Assembly: GCA_036796215.1 (NCBI GenBank)
Contig: DAIRDJ010000057.1
Span: 1-24,212, forward strand
Reading direction: 5' to 3'
DNA from: SLRI01 sp036796215
Lineage (GTDB): Bacteria; Pseudomonadota; Alphaproteobacteria; Geminicoccales; Geminicoccaceae
DNA length: 24,212 nt
Shown here: piece by piece, positions 15,169 through 23,217 of the stretch
How the letters are laid out: each line of letters starts with the position of its first letter
Position numbering within the stretch: the first letter of the stretch is position 1
Position numbers and translations under genes: made by a program
Notes under the pieces: model-generated
Told to the model about the DNA's origin: nothing
The model's database searches: none
Seen by the model: only the letters and a program-made list of their open reading frames with translations

Positions 15169-15196
15169 ATAATGGCGCCGGTGGTCGCCGTTACAA
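15169..15196 (-). promoter_or_regulatory. Candidate regB promoter
   Basis: On the minus strand, TTGTAA (15191-15196) and CATTAT (15169-15174) are separated by 16 bp, matching sigma-70 -35 and -10 boxes at four of six positions each. It lies between the upstream terminator and regB, about 110 bp before the start. It is a weak call based on position and motif. Confidence 0.35.
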
Positions 15197-15235
15197 GATC
15201 GGCAAGCTTCGGCTCGCTCCGGCCGGCACGCGGCG

Positions 15236-15271
15236 AAAAAAAGACCCGTCGAGCGCCAGGCTGGACGGGTC
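15236..15271 (-). terminator. Intrinsic terminator downstream of prsR
   Basis: Read on the minus strand, GACCCGTC and GACGGGTC form a perfect 8-bp stem (15243-15250 with 15264-15271). The loop can itself pair AGC with GCT, and the stem is followed directly by seven T (15236-15242). This is the clearest Rho-independent terminator in the window. It should end transcripts coming from prsR and insulate regB. Confidence 0.88.
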
Positions 15272-15481
15272 GGAATGGGAGGGCTCGGCCGCCCTCAGGC
15301 CTGGTTGCCGGTGCAGCGCCCGGTGACGGGTCGCACGCGAACGGATCGCAACGCTCGCGCGGACCCAGCCGACCAGGGTTGTGCGGTGCCGCAGCGACGA
15401 CCAAATCGGCGGTGCCTTGAGCACGTCGGTATGTTCCATGTCAAGATAAAGTTGTCGAACGGCCTATGCGCCACGAGATGC

Positions 15482-15498
15482 TGTAAAAAAACTTTACA
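15482..15498. repeat. AT-rich palindrome TGTAAA-N5-TTTACA
   Basis: A perfect 6-bp inverted repeat with a 5-bp centre (AAAAC on the plus strand) lies 46 bp beyond the prsR stop and stands out sharply from the GC-rich surroundings. It is either an operator-like dyad or a weak hairpin in the prsR trailer. Confidence 0.5.
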
Positions 15499-15543
15499 CC
15501 CTTCTATTCGATCGATGCCACCAAGACATCAGCACCGGCCGGC

Positions 15544-16893
15544 TCAGTCGCGCAGGCCGTGACTGCGCAGCAGATCATAGAGTGTCGGACGGCTGATGCC
15601 CAAGAGCCGGGCGGTTTTCGAGAGATTGCCGGCCGCCCGGGCGAGCGCCCTGCGCAACGCACCGAGCTCGGCGCGTTCGCGGACCTGGCGGAGGTTGAGG
15701 ATCGCGTCCGCCTCGGGGTCGACCGCGAGGTCGAGGTCGGTGCTGCCGATGCGCTTGCCGTCGCACATGATGATGGCGCGCTTGAGCCGGTTCTGCAGCT
15801 CGCGGACGTTGCCGGGCCACTCGTAGGCGTCGATGGCGGTGAGCGCATCGGGGGCGAGGCTGACGTTCTTCTTGCCGAGCTCCTCGCCGAACCGGGCGAG
15901 TAGGTGGTGGGCGAGCAGCACCGCGTCGCCGGGCCGGTCGCGCAGCGCCGGCATCTCGAGGGTGATCTCGGCGAGGCGGTAGTAGAGGTCCTCGCGAAAG
16001 AGGCCGGCCTTGATCTGGTCCTCGAGGTTGCGGTGGGTGGCGGAGACGACGCGCACGTCGACGGCGATCTCCTGCCGGCCGCCGAGCCGTTCGACCACGC
16101 GCTCCTGGAGAAAGCGCAGGAGCTTGCCCTGCAGGTCGAGCGGCAGATCGCCGATCTCGTCGAGAAAGAGGGTGCCGCCCTGGGCGCCCTCGATCTTGCC
16201 CGGGGTCTGGCGGTAGGCACCGGTGAAGGCGCCCCTCTCGTAGCCGAAGAGCTCGGCCTCGAGCAGGGTCGGCGGGATGGCGGCACAGTTGATCGCGACG
16301 AAGCGCTGCCCATGCCGGCCGCTCGCCGCATGCAGCGCCTGGGCGGCGAGCTCCTTGCCGGTGCCGCTCTCGCCGGTCAGCGTCACACTGATGTCGGTCG
16401 GTGCCGCCCGTTTCAGCGCCCGGTAGAGCTGCAGCATGGCCGGGCTGTCGCCGATCATGCCGAAGAAATGGTCCGGCGTCGTCCGGGCGAGCAGTCGGGC
16501 GTTCTCGGCCTCGAGCTCGCTGACATAGAAGGCGCGCTCGAGCAGGAGCGCCAGCTGGTCGGGATCGACCGGCTTGTTGTGGAAGTCGTGAGCGCCGGTG
16601 GCGATCGCCCGAAGCGCGTGCTCGCGGCCCTCCTGGCCGGTCATCACGACCACCTTGGTGGCGGGCGCGATGGTCAGCACCTCGGCAAGGGTGGCGAGGC
16701 CCTCGCTGACCCCGCCGGCATCGGGCGGCAGGCCGAGATCGAGCAGCATCACCTGCGGCGCGTCGGCGCGCACGGCCGCCAGCGCCAGCTCGCGATTGCC
16801 GGCCTCCAGCACCTTGAAGGCGTCCAGGGACCAGTGGAGCTGCTTGCGGAGTGCGAGGTCGTCCTCGACCACGAGAAGCCGCCGTTCGCTCAT
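15544..16893 (-). CDS. prsR: PEP-CTERM-box response regulator PrsR (sigma-54 activator)
   Basis: This is a 449-residue NtrC-like response regulator. The receiver domain has acidic residues at 10-12, phospho-acceptor D52, T85 and K107. The AAA+ sigma-54 activator domain has Walker A GESGTGK (174-180), the RpoN-contacting GAFTGA (221-226) and Walker B GGTLFLDEIG (239-248). A C-terminal Fis-type helix-turn-helix (LSKTARLLGISRPTLYDLL) ends the protein. The gap in the receiver (LPPDAGGVSEGLATL) and the pairing with PrsK fit the PEP-CTERM-box regulator family, which activates exosortase and exopolysaccharide genes with RpoN. Its ATG overlaps the prsK stop by 4 bp (ATGA). No exosortase, PEP-CTERM protein or polysaccharide gene lies in the window, so its targets are elsewhere. 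Confidence 0.93.
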   Translation of the reverse strand: MSERRLLVVEDDLALRKQLHWSLDAFKVLEAGNRELALAAVRADAPQVMLLDLGLPPDAGGVSEGLATLAEVLTIAPATKVVVMTGQEGREHALRAIATGAHDFHNKPVDPDQLALLLERAFYVSELEAENARLLARTTPDHFFGMIGDSPAMLQLYRALKRAAPTDISVTLTGESGTGKELAAQALHAASGRHGQRFVAINCAAIPPTLLEAELFGYERGAFTGAYRQTPGKIEGAQGGTLFLDEIGDLPLDLQGKLLRFLQERVVERLGGRQEIAVDVRVVSATHRNLEDQIKAGLFREDLYYRLAEITLEMPALRDRPGDAVLLAHHLLARFGEELGKKNVSLAPDALTAIDAYEWPGNVRELQNRLKRAIIMCDGKRIGSTDLDLAVDPEADAILNLRQVRERAELGALRRALARAAGNLSKTARLLGISRPTLYDLLRSHGLRD

Positions 16894-18911
16894 GCCGGCG
16901 GCTCCGCGAGGTCGAGCGCCGGCAGGCAGAGGGTGATGGTCGTCCCCTTGCCGCGCGCGGAAGCGAGGTCGAAGCGGCCGCCGACGCGCTCGACGGTGTG
17001 GCGCGCCTGGTCGAGGCCGAGGCCGAGCCCGCCCGGCCGGGCACTGGCGAACGCCCGCGCCCGGCCGGTCGCAGCGATGATCTCGGCCGGCAGGCCCGGG
17101 CCGTCGTCGGCGACGACCAGGGCCGCCATGCCGTCACGCTGCTCGAGGCCGAGCCGCACCTGGCCATGCGGCCCCAAGGCTTCGAGCGCGTTGTCGACCA
17201 GATGCTCGAGGGCCGTCGCCAGGGCTTCCGCCTCGACCCGGGCGGCGAGCGGCGGCAGGGGCTCACCCAGGGTGAGCCTGGGATCGGGCCGGCGCGCCTT
17301 GATCCGGCGGACGAGCGGGGCGAGGGCGACCCGGCCGAGCCGGGGCTGGCGATCCTGGCGCAATTGACCGATCAGCCGGTTCATCCGGGCGACCGAGAAA
17401 TCGAGGGTCTCGAGCATGTCGTCGATGAAGGCGGGGTTGTCGCGATGGCGTTTGGCGTTGGCGAGGGTCAGGGACAGTTCCGCGGTGACGTTCTTCACGT
17501 CGTGCATGACATAGGCGAAGCGGCGGGTGAAGTGCTCGTATTGCCGGGCATTGCTCAATTGTCGCGCCGCTTCGTCCTCCGCGAGATATGAGGTCGCCTG
17601 GCGTGCAACCAGGCGTAGCAACTCGCGGTCCTCGTGATCCAAGGGGCGCGGCCGGCCTGGATTGCCGAGGACGAGAAAGCCGAAGAGGGCCTGCTTGTGG
17701 ACCAGCGGCAGGATCAGCCAGACCTCGTCGCGCGGTGGCAGGAAGTCGGGCCAGGCGAGGCTGGCTGGCCACGCGTAGGCCAGGAGCCGGGCCGTGCGCG
17801 CGCCCTGCCGGCGTACCCGCCCGGCGGCCGCCAGCGCAGCGTCGCTCGCCATCAGCGCGGCCGCCAGGCCAGGGGCGGTTCCCGAGCCACACTGCATCGG
17901 CGGCAGGCCGTGGACGACCAGCCGCCGGTAGCGGTCGTCGCCCTCGGCGAGCCAGATCGCCCCGCTCTTGGCACCCACCGTGCCGGCAACGGCACGGATG
18001 ACCCGTTCCGGCAGATCGTCGCTTGGCCTCGGATCGGCACCGCTCAGCACGTCGACGAAATCCGGCCAGATCTCGCGATAGTCGTAGCGATGCCGGGGCC
18101 AGAGCCGGCCGAGCCACGTCTCGAGCCCAAGCCCTGCATCCGGGCGCAGGGCCGCGGCCAGGATGGCGATGGTCGCGGGCAGGCCGAGCGCGAGCCCGAA
18201 GACCGCACCTTGCGCGGTGCCGAGCCAAACGGCGGCGGCAGCGGTCAGCAGGAGCGCGATAGCGGTGGCGGCCACCAGGAGAGCCATGCGGCGGGCTCCC
18301 GGATCGAGCTCCGCACCGCTGCCCGGGGCCGCCAGCCCGGCGATGCCGAGCGCGAGGAGCGGCACCATCAGTGTGCGCAGCAGCGGCCGGACGGTCTCGA
18401 TCGCGGGCTGCAGCGCCGCCCCGGCGAGCGCCAGGCCGGCAAGCGCCAGGTCGAAAGTGAAACCGGCGGCCAAAGCGAGCAGGGTCAGCCGGTGGCCGAG
18501 CGAGAGGCCGGCCTCGCCGCTGCGGGCCTGGGCCGTGGCGAGAAAGAGCCCGATGATCGCACTTGCCGCCATGGCCATGAGCCAGGGATCGGTCGGGGCG
18601 ACGAGCACGGTGGCGAGGGCGAGGGCCAAGGCGAGGCCGATGATGATCCGCGCCCCTGCATCCCGCAGATGCCGGCCGGTGCAGGCGAGGAGGACGACCC
18701 AGAGCAGGGCCTCGGCGAAGGCCGCGGGGCGCGCGGTCCACGGGTTCGCCATGGCGGTCACCAGCCCGCTCAAGGCCGCCGCCAGGGCGGCGAGCAGGTA
18801 GAGCGCCTTGAGGCCAGGGGGCGGCACGAGGCGCCCGGCTGCGACCAGGAGCGCGAGCAGCACGTTGGCCAGAAACGCGAGACTGCCGAAGCCGCCGGCG
18901 ACGAGGCTCAT
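16890..18911 (-). CDS. prsK: PEP-CTERM/XrtA system histidine kinase PrsK
   Basis: This 673-residue membrane sensor kinase starts with a long Ala/Leu-rich domain of about eight to ten helices (1-270). It continues with a GAF-like region (about 300-440; LPERVIRAVAGTVGAKSGAI, EVWLILPLVHKQALFGFLVL) and the kinase core. The H-box FAYVMHDVKNVTAELSLTLA, followed by FIDDMLETLDFSVARMNRLI, is characteristic of PrsK. The acidic Asp after the histidine is intact, in contrast to the RegB homologue nearby. The ATPase domain has HLVDNALEAL, ADDGPGLP and GGLGLGLDQAR. It phosphorylates PrsR, whose gene overlaps its end. The signal is not known. The ATG at 18911 follows a G-rich ribosome site. Confidence 0.92.
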   Translation of the reverse strand: MSLVAGGFGSLAFLANVLLALLVAAGRLVPPPGLKALYLLAALAAALSGLVTAMANPWTARPAAFAEALLWVVLLACTGRHLRDAGARIIIGLALALALATVLVAPTDPWLMAMAASAIIGLFLATAQARSGEAGLSLGHRLTLLALAAGFTFDLALAGLALAGAALQPAIETVRPLLRTLMVPLLALGIAGLAAPGSGAELDPGARRMALLVAATAIALLLTAAAAVWLGTAQGAVFGLALGLPATIAILAAALRPDAGLGLETWLGRLWPRHRYDYREIWPDFVDVLSGADPRPSDDLPERVIRAVAGTVGAKSGAIWLAEGDDRYRRLVVHGLPPMQCGSGTAPGLAAALMASDAALAAAGRVRRQGARTARLLAYAWPASLAWPDFLPPRDEVWLILPLVHKQALFGFLVLGNPGRPRPLDHEDRELLRLVARQATSYLAEDEAARQLSNARQYEHFTRRFAYVMHDVKNVTAELSLTLANAKRHRDNPAFIDDMLETLDFSVARMNRLIGQLRQDRQPRLGRVALAPLVRRIKARRPDPRLTLGEPLPPLAARVEAEALATALEHLVDNALEALGPHGQVRLGLEQRDGMAALVVADDGPGLPAEIIAATGRARAFASARPGGLGLGLDQARHTVERVGGRFDLASARGKGTTITLCLPALDLAEPPA

Positions 18912-19067
18912 CGCTGCCCCCTGCCCCGGCCGGCTCGGGCGATCGATGGTCGAGAGTGTTGCAAGTGGCCGCGCGGCATGATCGATTCGACTGATTGGAT
19001 CTGGCTCATAGGCCCTTTTCGCGCCGTCCGGCGCCGCACTCGATGCTGATCTGTATCATGCTACCGA

Positions 19068-19646
19068 TCAGGCGTCCGCCGCCGCAACGCCAGCGGTGCG
19101 GCGCAGCAGCACGATGCGGCCGGCGCCGTAGCGGCGTTCGTCCTCGATCGAGAAGCCGGCGGGTGGGGTGAAGGAGTCCTTGGCCGCAAGTTCGACCACG
19201 ACCAGCGACCCGGGTGTCAGCCAGCCCTGGGCTTCGAGCGATGCCAAAGCGGGTGCTGAAAGGCCGCTCCGGTAGGGGGGGTCGAGATAGACGAGGTCGG
19301 CGGGCTCGCTCGCCCGCGGCAGGCGGGTGGCGTCGGCGACGAGGAGGCGGCAGCGGCCGGTCTCGCCGAGCTTCTCGAGATTGCGGCGCAGGGCCGCTGC
19401 GGCCGTGCGGTCGGCCTCGATGGCGGTGAGCCGGCCGGCACCGCGCGACAGCGCCTCGAGGCCGACGGCACCGCTGCCGGCGAAGAGATCGAGAAAGTTG
19501 GCACCGGCCAGCGCCGGGCGTTGGTGCTGGAGGATCGAGAAGAGGGCCTCGCGCAGCCGCTCGGCCGTGGGCCGCACGGCAAGGCCCGCTGGGACCTCGA
19601 GCCTGCGGCCGCGATGCTGACCGGCGATGATCCGGGGTGGGCTCAA
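19068..19646 (-). CDS. rsmD: 16S rRNA (guanine-966-N2)-methyltransferase RsmD
   Basis: This 192-residue SAM-dependent methyltransferase methylates N2 of G966 in 16S rRNA during 30S assembly. The N-terminus R-I-I-A-G-Q-H-R-G-R-R-L, followed by RPTAERLREALFSIL, is the family signature. The SAM-binding loop is FLDLFAGSGAVGLEALSRG (51-69), and the catalytic N-methyltransferase motif DPPY is at 122-125. The start is a TTG at 19646 whose TGA overlap (TTGA) with the rluB stop indicates translational coupling and low initiation. It is the last gene of the three-gene operon. Confidence 0.95.
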   Translation of the reverse strand: MSPPRIIAGQHRGRRLEVPAGLAVRPTAERLREALFSILQHQRPALAGANFLDLFAGSGAVGLEALSRGAGRLTAIEADRTAAAALRRNLEKLGETGRCRLLVADATRLPRASEPADLVYLDPPYRSGLSAPALASLEAQGWLTPGSLVVVELAAKDSFTPPAGFSIEDERRYGAGRIVLLRRTAGVAAADA

Positions 19647-20506
19647 GGCTCGTCCGGGGCCGGCTCGGCGGACGCGCGGCGGGTCGTCCGCCGGCTCAGC
19701 GACTCCGGCAGCCGGAGGCCCCTGGCCATGCCGCCGAGCTGCTCCTTGAGCACCTTGGGCGTGACCTCCTCGATCGCGCCGCGCTTCAGGCTGCCGAGCT
19801 GGAAGGGGCCGTAGGCGGTGCGGATCAGCCGGCTGACCTCGAGGCCGAGATGGCCGAGCACGCGACGCACCTCGCGGTTCTTGCCTTCGCGCAGGCCCAC
19901 CTTGAGCCAGGCATTGGCCCCGGTCCGGGTCTCCTCCGCGGCCTTGATGGGGCCGTAGCGCACGCCCTCGATCTCGATCCCCTGCTCGAGCGCTTTCAGC
20001 GCTGCGGGATCGACATTGCCGTAGACGCGGACCCGGTAGCGCCTGAGCCAGCCGGTGGACGGCAGCTCGAGCAGGCGCTTCAAGGCACCGTCATTGGTCA
20101 AGAGGAGCAGGCCTTCGGAATTGATGTCGAGCCGGCCCACCGGCATCAGTCGGGGGGCCGTGGGGCCCATGACGTTGAGGAGCTTCTCGATCACCGTTGG
20201 CCGGCCCTCGGGGTCGCGGGCCGTCGTCACCAGCCCTTCGGGCTTGTAGTAGCGAAAGAGCCGCGTGGGCTCTGCCGTCTTCAGCCGCTCGCCGTCGATC
20301 TTGATCTCCTGATCGGCCGTGACGTTCAAGGCCGGGCTCTCGATCGTCCGGCCGTCGACCTGGACCCTGCCCTCACCGATCAGCCGCTCGGCATCGCGCC
20401 TCGAGCAGTAGCCGGCCCGTGCGATCCGCTTGGCGATGCGTTCGCCGGCCCCGGAGTCGGGCGCGACAGATTCGGTCTCAGGGACCGGTCGGCTCCTGGG
20501 CTTCAT
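19643..20506 (-). CDS. rluB: Ribosomal large-subunit pseudouridine synthase, RluB/RsuA family
   Basis: This 287-residue pseudouridine synthase has an N-terminal S4 RNA-binding domain (about 23-70; AKRIARAGYCSRRDAERLI) and the RsuA-type catalytic domain. The catalytic Asp127 lies in GRLDINSEGLLLLTNDG, and the later block GKNREVRRVLGHLGLEVSRL is typical of the RluB/RluE/RluF branch. It isomerises a uridine in 23S rRNA, most likely the position handled by RluB (U2605 in E. coli). The C-terminal tail is rich in Arg, Glu and Pro. The ATG at 20506 overlaps the stop of the upstream amidotransferase (ATGA) and its own stop overlaps rsmD, so all three genes are coupled. Distinguishing RluB from RluE or RsuA rests on length and context. 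Confidence 0.92.
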   Translation of the reverse strand: MKPRSRPVPETESVAPDSGAGERIAKRIARAGYCSRRDAERLIGEGRVQVDGRTIESPALNVTADQEIKIDGERLKTAEPTRLFRYYKPEGLVTTARDPEGRPTVIEKLLNVMGPTAPRLMPVGRLDINSEGLLLLTNDGALKRLLELPSTGWLRRYRVRVYGNVDPAALKALEQGIEIEGVRYGPIKAAEETRTGANAWLKVGLREGKNREVRRVLGHLGLEVSRLIRTAYGPFQLGSLKRGAIEEVTPKVLKEQLGGMARGLRLPESLSRRTTRRASAEPAPDEP

Positions 20507-21240
20507 CGCCGGCAAGCCTGGATGAAGGCCTCGATCAGCCGCCGGTCGCCGTCGCTGATGAAGAACTCGGGGTGCCACTGAACACCGATGCAGAAGCGAT
20601 AGCGGCGATGCTCGATCGCCTCGATCACGCCGTCCGGAGCGGTGGCCGAGACAACGACGCCCTCGCCCAGCCGATCGGCGGCCTGGTGGTGGGCCGAGTT
20701 GACGGCGAGGCTGGTGACCCCCACCAGCCGGTGCAGGAACGTGCCCGGGAGGACGGCGACCTCGTGGCCGGGCTCGTCGCGCGGGTTGGGCTGCTCGTGC
20801 GCCAAGGCACCCGCGACGGCATCCGGGATGTGCTGGATCAGCGTGCCACCGAGGACGACGTTCAAGAGCTGCTGGCCGCCACAGATGCCGAGCACCGGCA
20901 GGTCGCGGGCCAGTGCTTGTTCGGTGATCGCCCATTCGAAGGCGGTACGCTCGGCCTTCAGGGCCACCGTCGGATGGCGATCGGCAGCCCCGTAGAGGGC
21001 GGGGTCGATGTCGAACGCCCCGCCGGTGACGACGAGGCCGTCGAGCTGGTCGAGATAGGCATCGACCAGCTCGGCCGGGGCGTGCGGCAGGGCGATCGGC
21101 AAGCCGCCGGCCGCGATGATCGAGCCGGCGTAGTTCTGCCGGAGCGCCAGCCAGGGAAATTTGGAATAGCCGCCGGGCTCCTCGAAATCGAGGGTGAGAC
21201 CGATGCGCGGGCGGGTGGTCGAGGGGGTGCTGTCTGGCAT
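20503..21240 (-). CDS. Class-I glutamine amidotransferase, gamma-glutamyl hydrolase type (peptidase C26, PuuD-like)
   Basis: This 245-residue hydrolase belongs to the family that cleaves gamma-glutamyl amides, for example gamma-glutamyl-GABA in putrescine breakdown. The nucleophile is Cys120 in LGICGGQQLLNV, and the triad is completed by His223 and Glu225 in VQWHPEF. Other family marks are the N-terminal RIGLTLDFEEPGGYS, VVTGGAFDIDP (70-80) and NSAHHQA (181-187). The start is the ATG at 21240 with no strong ribosome site. It is the first gene of a coupled operon with rluB and rsmD, which suggests shared expression rather than a shared pathway. No other putrescine genes are present, so the substrate is uncertain. 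Confidence 0.88.
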   Translation of the reverse strand: MPDSTPSTTRPRIGLTLDFEEPGGYSKFPWLALRQNYAGSIIAAGGLPIALPHAPAELVDAYLDQLDGLVVTGGAFDIDPALYGAADRHPTVALKAERTAFEWAITEQALARDLPVLGICGGQQLLNVVLGGTLIQHIPDAVAGALAHEQPNPRDEPGHEVAVLPGTFLHRLVGVTSLAVNSAHHQAADRLGEGVVVSATAPDGVIEAIEHRRYRFCIGVQWHPEFFISDGDRRLIEAFIQACRR

Positions 21241-21286
21241 GGCGCAGAGGTAGGCCCTGGGCGATGCGGCCGCAAGCGGCTGGCGC

Positions 21287-21919
21287 TCAGCCCGCCGGCA
21301 GCCCGGCGGCGCGCAGGGCCACCAGGTCCGCCTCGAGCCGCGCCGGGTCCTGGCGGAACTGGGACTTTTGCCAGGCGGCGACGGTGAAGCCCGGGCGGAA
21401 GCTGAGCAGCTGCGCTGCTGTCCGCCGAGCGTCGTCCAGCTGGCCGGCTGCGGCTCGAACAATCACCAGATCGACCAGGCCGAAGCCGGGATTGCGCCGG
21501 TGATAGGCCTCGAAAGCGGCAATCGCCTCGTCCAGCCGCCCGGCCAGCCGACAGGCGTTGCCGAGCTGGCCGAAATAGTGGCCGGGCGGGTTCGGGGCGA
21601 GCGTCATCGCCCGGCAACCCTCGGCGACGCCGGCCTCGGCAGCACCCGCGGTCGCCAGGACGAAGCATGCAACCGAGGCGATATCGCCCGAATCGGGTGC
21701 GCGGCGGACCGCCCGCAGGACCTCTGCCGCCGCCGCCTCCCAGCGCTCCTGTAGCAGCCGGACCTGGCTCAGCCGGGCCCGGGCGTCCGGATTGTCGGGC
21801 TCGAGCTCCAGCGCCCGCTCGACATGCGCGCGCGCCTTGGCGCGCGCGGTCGCTCGATCGTCCCACCAGCCGAACCGCGCATCGGCATAGTGCAGGAGGC
21901 AGAGCATGCTGTTGAGCAC
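21287..21919 (-). CDS. TPR-region fragment of the interrupted cyclase gene
   Basis: This is the C-terminal piece after the TGA, open from a GTG at 21919 (210 residues). It has TPR-like helices such as ARAHVERALELEPDNPDARARL and AGRLDEAIAAFEAYHRRNPGFGLVDL. It matches the tail of cyclase-TPR proteins. Independent translation is possible in principle but no ribosome site was seen. Confidence 0.4.
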   Translation of the reverse strand: MLNSMLCLLHYADARFGWWDDRATARAKARAHVERALELEPDNPDARARLSQVRLLQERWEAAAAEVLRAVRRAPDSGDIASVACFVLATAGAAEAGVAEGCRAMTLAPNPPGHYFGQLGNACRLAGRLDEAIAAFEAYHRRNPGFGLVDLVIVRAAAGQLDDARRTAAQLLSFRPGFTVAAWQKSQFRQDPARLEADLVALRAAGLPAG

Positions 21920-22531
21920 CGCCGAGCCGGCGTCGAGGGCGAGCGCCTGCTGCCAGTGCGCCAGAGCCCGATCGCAGTTCTCCCGGGTGACCCCCTGGCG
22001 ATAGTTGGAAAGACCTCAAACCCAATGGGTCCAGGCGGCGACGTTGCTCGTCGTCGTGTAGTGCAGCCGCGCCTGCTCGCCTTCGGTCAGCTTGGCCTGC
22101 AGCTCGGTGGCGAGCACGAGCGTGATCTCGTCCTGGACCGCGAAGACGTCGTCGATGGCACGGTCGTAGCGCTCGGCCCAGAGATGCACACCGGTTATGG
22201 CATCGATCAGCTGGGCGGTGATGCGGATGCGGTCGCCGCTTTGGCGCACGCTGCCTTCGAGGACGTAGCGCACGCCGAGCTGCCGGGCCGCCTCGCGAAC
22301 GTCGACGGCGCGGTTCTTGTCGACGAAGCTCGAGTTGCGGGCGGCGACGCCGAGGCCGGCGAGCTTCGAGAGGGTGGTGATGATGTCCTCGGTGAGCCCG
22401 TCGGCAAAGAAGGCCTGCTCCGGATCGCCGCTCGTGCTGGTGAAGGGCAGGACGGCGATCGCGGGCTTCTCGGCTGCGGCTGGTGCCGGCCTTGCAGATG
22501 GCGCCAGCGCGCCGGCAGCGGGATCGAGGCG

Positions 22532-23044
22532 CTAGACGCGCAGCGGCTGGGCGATGTTCTTCAAGGCGTGCTCGCCCGCATCGACGAATGCGGCCGGGAC
22601 CTTGCCCCTGGCGTGGCGCCAGACCTCCTCGGAGATCGCGATGCCGCCGGGCTCGGCGATGCCCTCGAGCCTGGCGGCGATGTTGACGCCGTCGCCCAAA
22701 AGGTCGTCGTCGTCGACCACGACGTCGCCGAGATGCACGCCGATGCGCAGATCCATGCACTGGTCCGGCGCAAGGCCGGCGTTGCGCCCGGCCATGCCGT
22801 GCTGCACCTCGACCGCCGCGCGCACCGCGTCCACCGTGCTCGGGAACTCGATCAGCAGGCCGTCGCCCATTGTCTTGACGATGCGGCCACCGGCAGCGGC
22901 GATGGCGGGGTCGATCAGCTCCCGGCGCGTCGCCTTGAGGCGGGCGAGCGTGCCTTCCTCGTCCTGCCCGGTCAGCCGGCTGTAGCCGCCGACATCGAGT
23001 GCGACGATCGCCGCCAGCCGCCTGATCACGCGCGGTGTCGTCAC
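22532..23044 (-). CDS. Class III adenylate/guanylate cyclase domain (N-terminal fragment)
   Basis: This is a 170-residue open piece holding a complete class III cyclase catalytic domain, which would make cAMP or cGMP. Metal-binding aspartates are in VALDVGGYSRL (Asp17) and MGDGLLIEF. The substrate region is LRIGVHLGDVVVDDDDLLGD, and the transition-state Asn and Arg are in GVNIAARLE. The start is the GTG at 23044 behind AAGGTGG. The frame ends at a TAG where full-length relatives continue with Tyr-Arg into the sensor and TPR domains. The isolated domain could still dimerise and work, but without its regulatory half. Confidence 0.65.
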   Translation of the reverse strand: MTTPRVIRRLAAIVALDVGGYSRLTGQDEEGTLARLKATRRELIDPAIAAAGGRIVKTMGDGLLIEFPSTVDAVRAAVEVQHGMAGRNAGLAPDQCMDLRIGVHLGDVVVDDDDLLGDGVNIAARLEGIAEPGGIAISEEVWRHARGKVPAAFVDAGEHALKNIAQPLRV

Positions 23045-23217
23045 GGGACCACCTTACCGATGCCTGATGTCGCGAACCCTATCCCACGGCCGCGGTGGGG
23101 CTGTCCAACGTCGTGGCCCGGACGGCAGGCGCGATTGCGCTCGTCGTTCCGTACTGCCAACGTGGCGTGGGCGGCGGTCGATGTCGAGCGTCGGGCGACG
23201 GATGGGGAGGTCGGGTG

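Larger units (their letters stand above)
15057..15543. other. Intergenic region between prsR and regB
   Basis: This 487-bp stretch has no convincing protein gene. It holds a candidate regB promoter, an intrinsic terminator for minus-strand transcripts from prsR, a GAGGGC / GCCCTC hairpin at 15279-15296, and an AT-rich palindrome at 15482-15498. An 82-codon minus-strand frame (15191-15439) reads straight through the terminator and was rejected. About 270 nt lies between the prsR stop and the terminator, enough for a 3'-UTR-derived small RNA, but no known RNA family was recognised. Confidence 0.6.
21287..23044 (-). pseudogene. Class III adenylate cyclase-TPR gene interrupted by two in-frame stops
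   Basis: One uninterrupted reading frame of 586 codons encodes, in order, a class III cyclase domain (1-165), a linker, a TolB/FlgO-like domain (about 190-330; KPAIAVLPF, FFADGLTEDIITTLSKL, YVLEGSVRQSGDRIRITAQL) and a TPR region (about 344-585). The length and order match a common alphaproteobacterial signalling family. A TAG at codon 171 (22532-22534, where PLRV-Y-R is usual) and a TGA at codon 343 (22016-22018) break it. There is no frameshift, and composition and residue conservation continue past both stops. The middle segment has no ATG, GTG or TTG until 22273, so its first 86 codons could not be translated independently. I read this as recent decay; readthrough or sequence error are alternatives. 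Confidence 0.75.

Noticed and set aside
13596..15326. Long plus-strand frame opposite regB
   Set aside because: It is antisense to clear kinase motifs, is dominated by Gly/Gln/Glu/Arg repeats typical of reversed codon bias, and has no domain.
15191..15439. 82-codon minus-strand frame in the prsR-regB gap
   Set aside because: It runs through the stem and T-run of the intrinsic terminator and has no family features.
18940..19010. A possible sigma-54 promoter before prsK (GGCCACTTGCA on the minus strand)
   Set aside because: The -12-like TTGCA has no GG doublet at the required 10-bp spacing.
19021..19034. GCGCC / GGCGC hairpin between rsmD and prsK as a terminator
   Set aside because: It is a short stem, and on the minus strand it is followed by GAAAAGGG rather than T, so a terminator call is not supported.
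15904..19049. Plus-strand frames opposite prsR and prsK
   Set aside because: They are shadows of the two-component genes, with biased composition and no recognisable family.
23095..23217. N-terminal extension of the sulfotransferase-family protein to 23095
   Set aside because: The added residues are unrelated to the family, and GGAGG sits at ideal spacing before the ATG at 23218.
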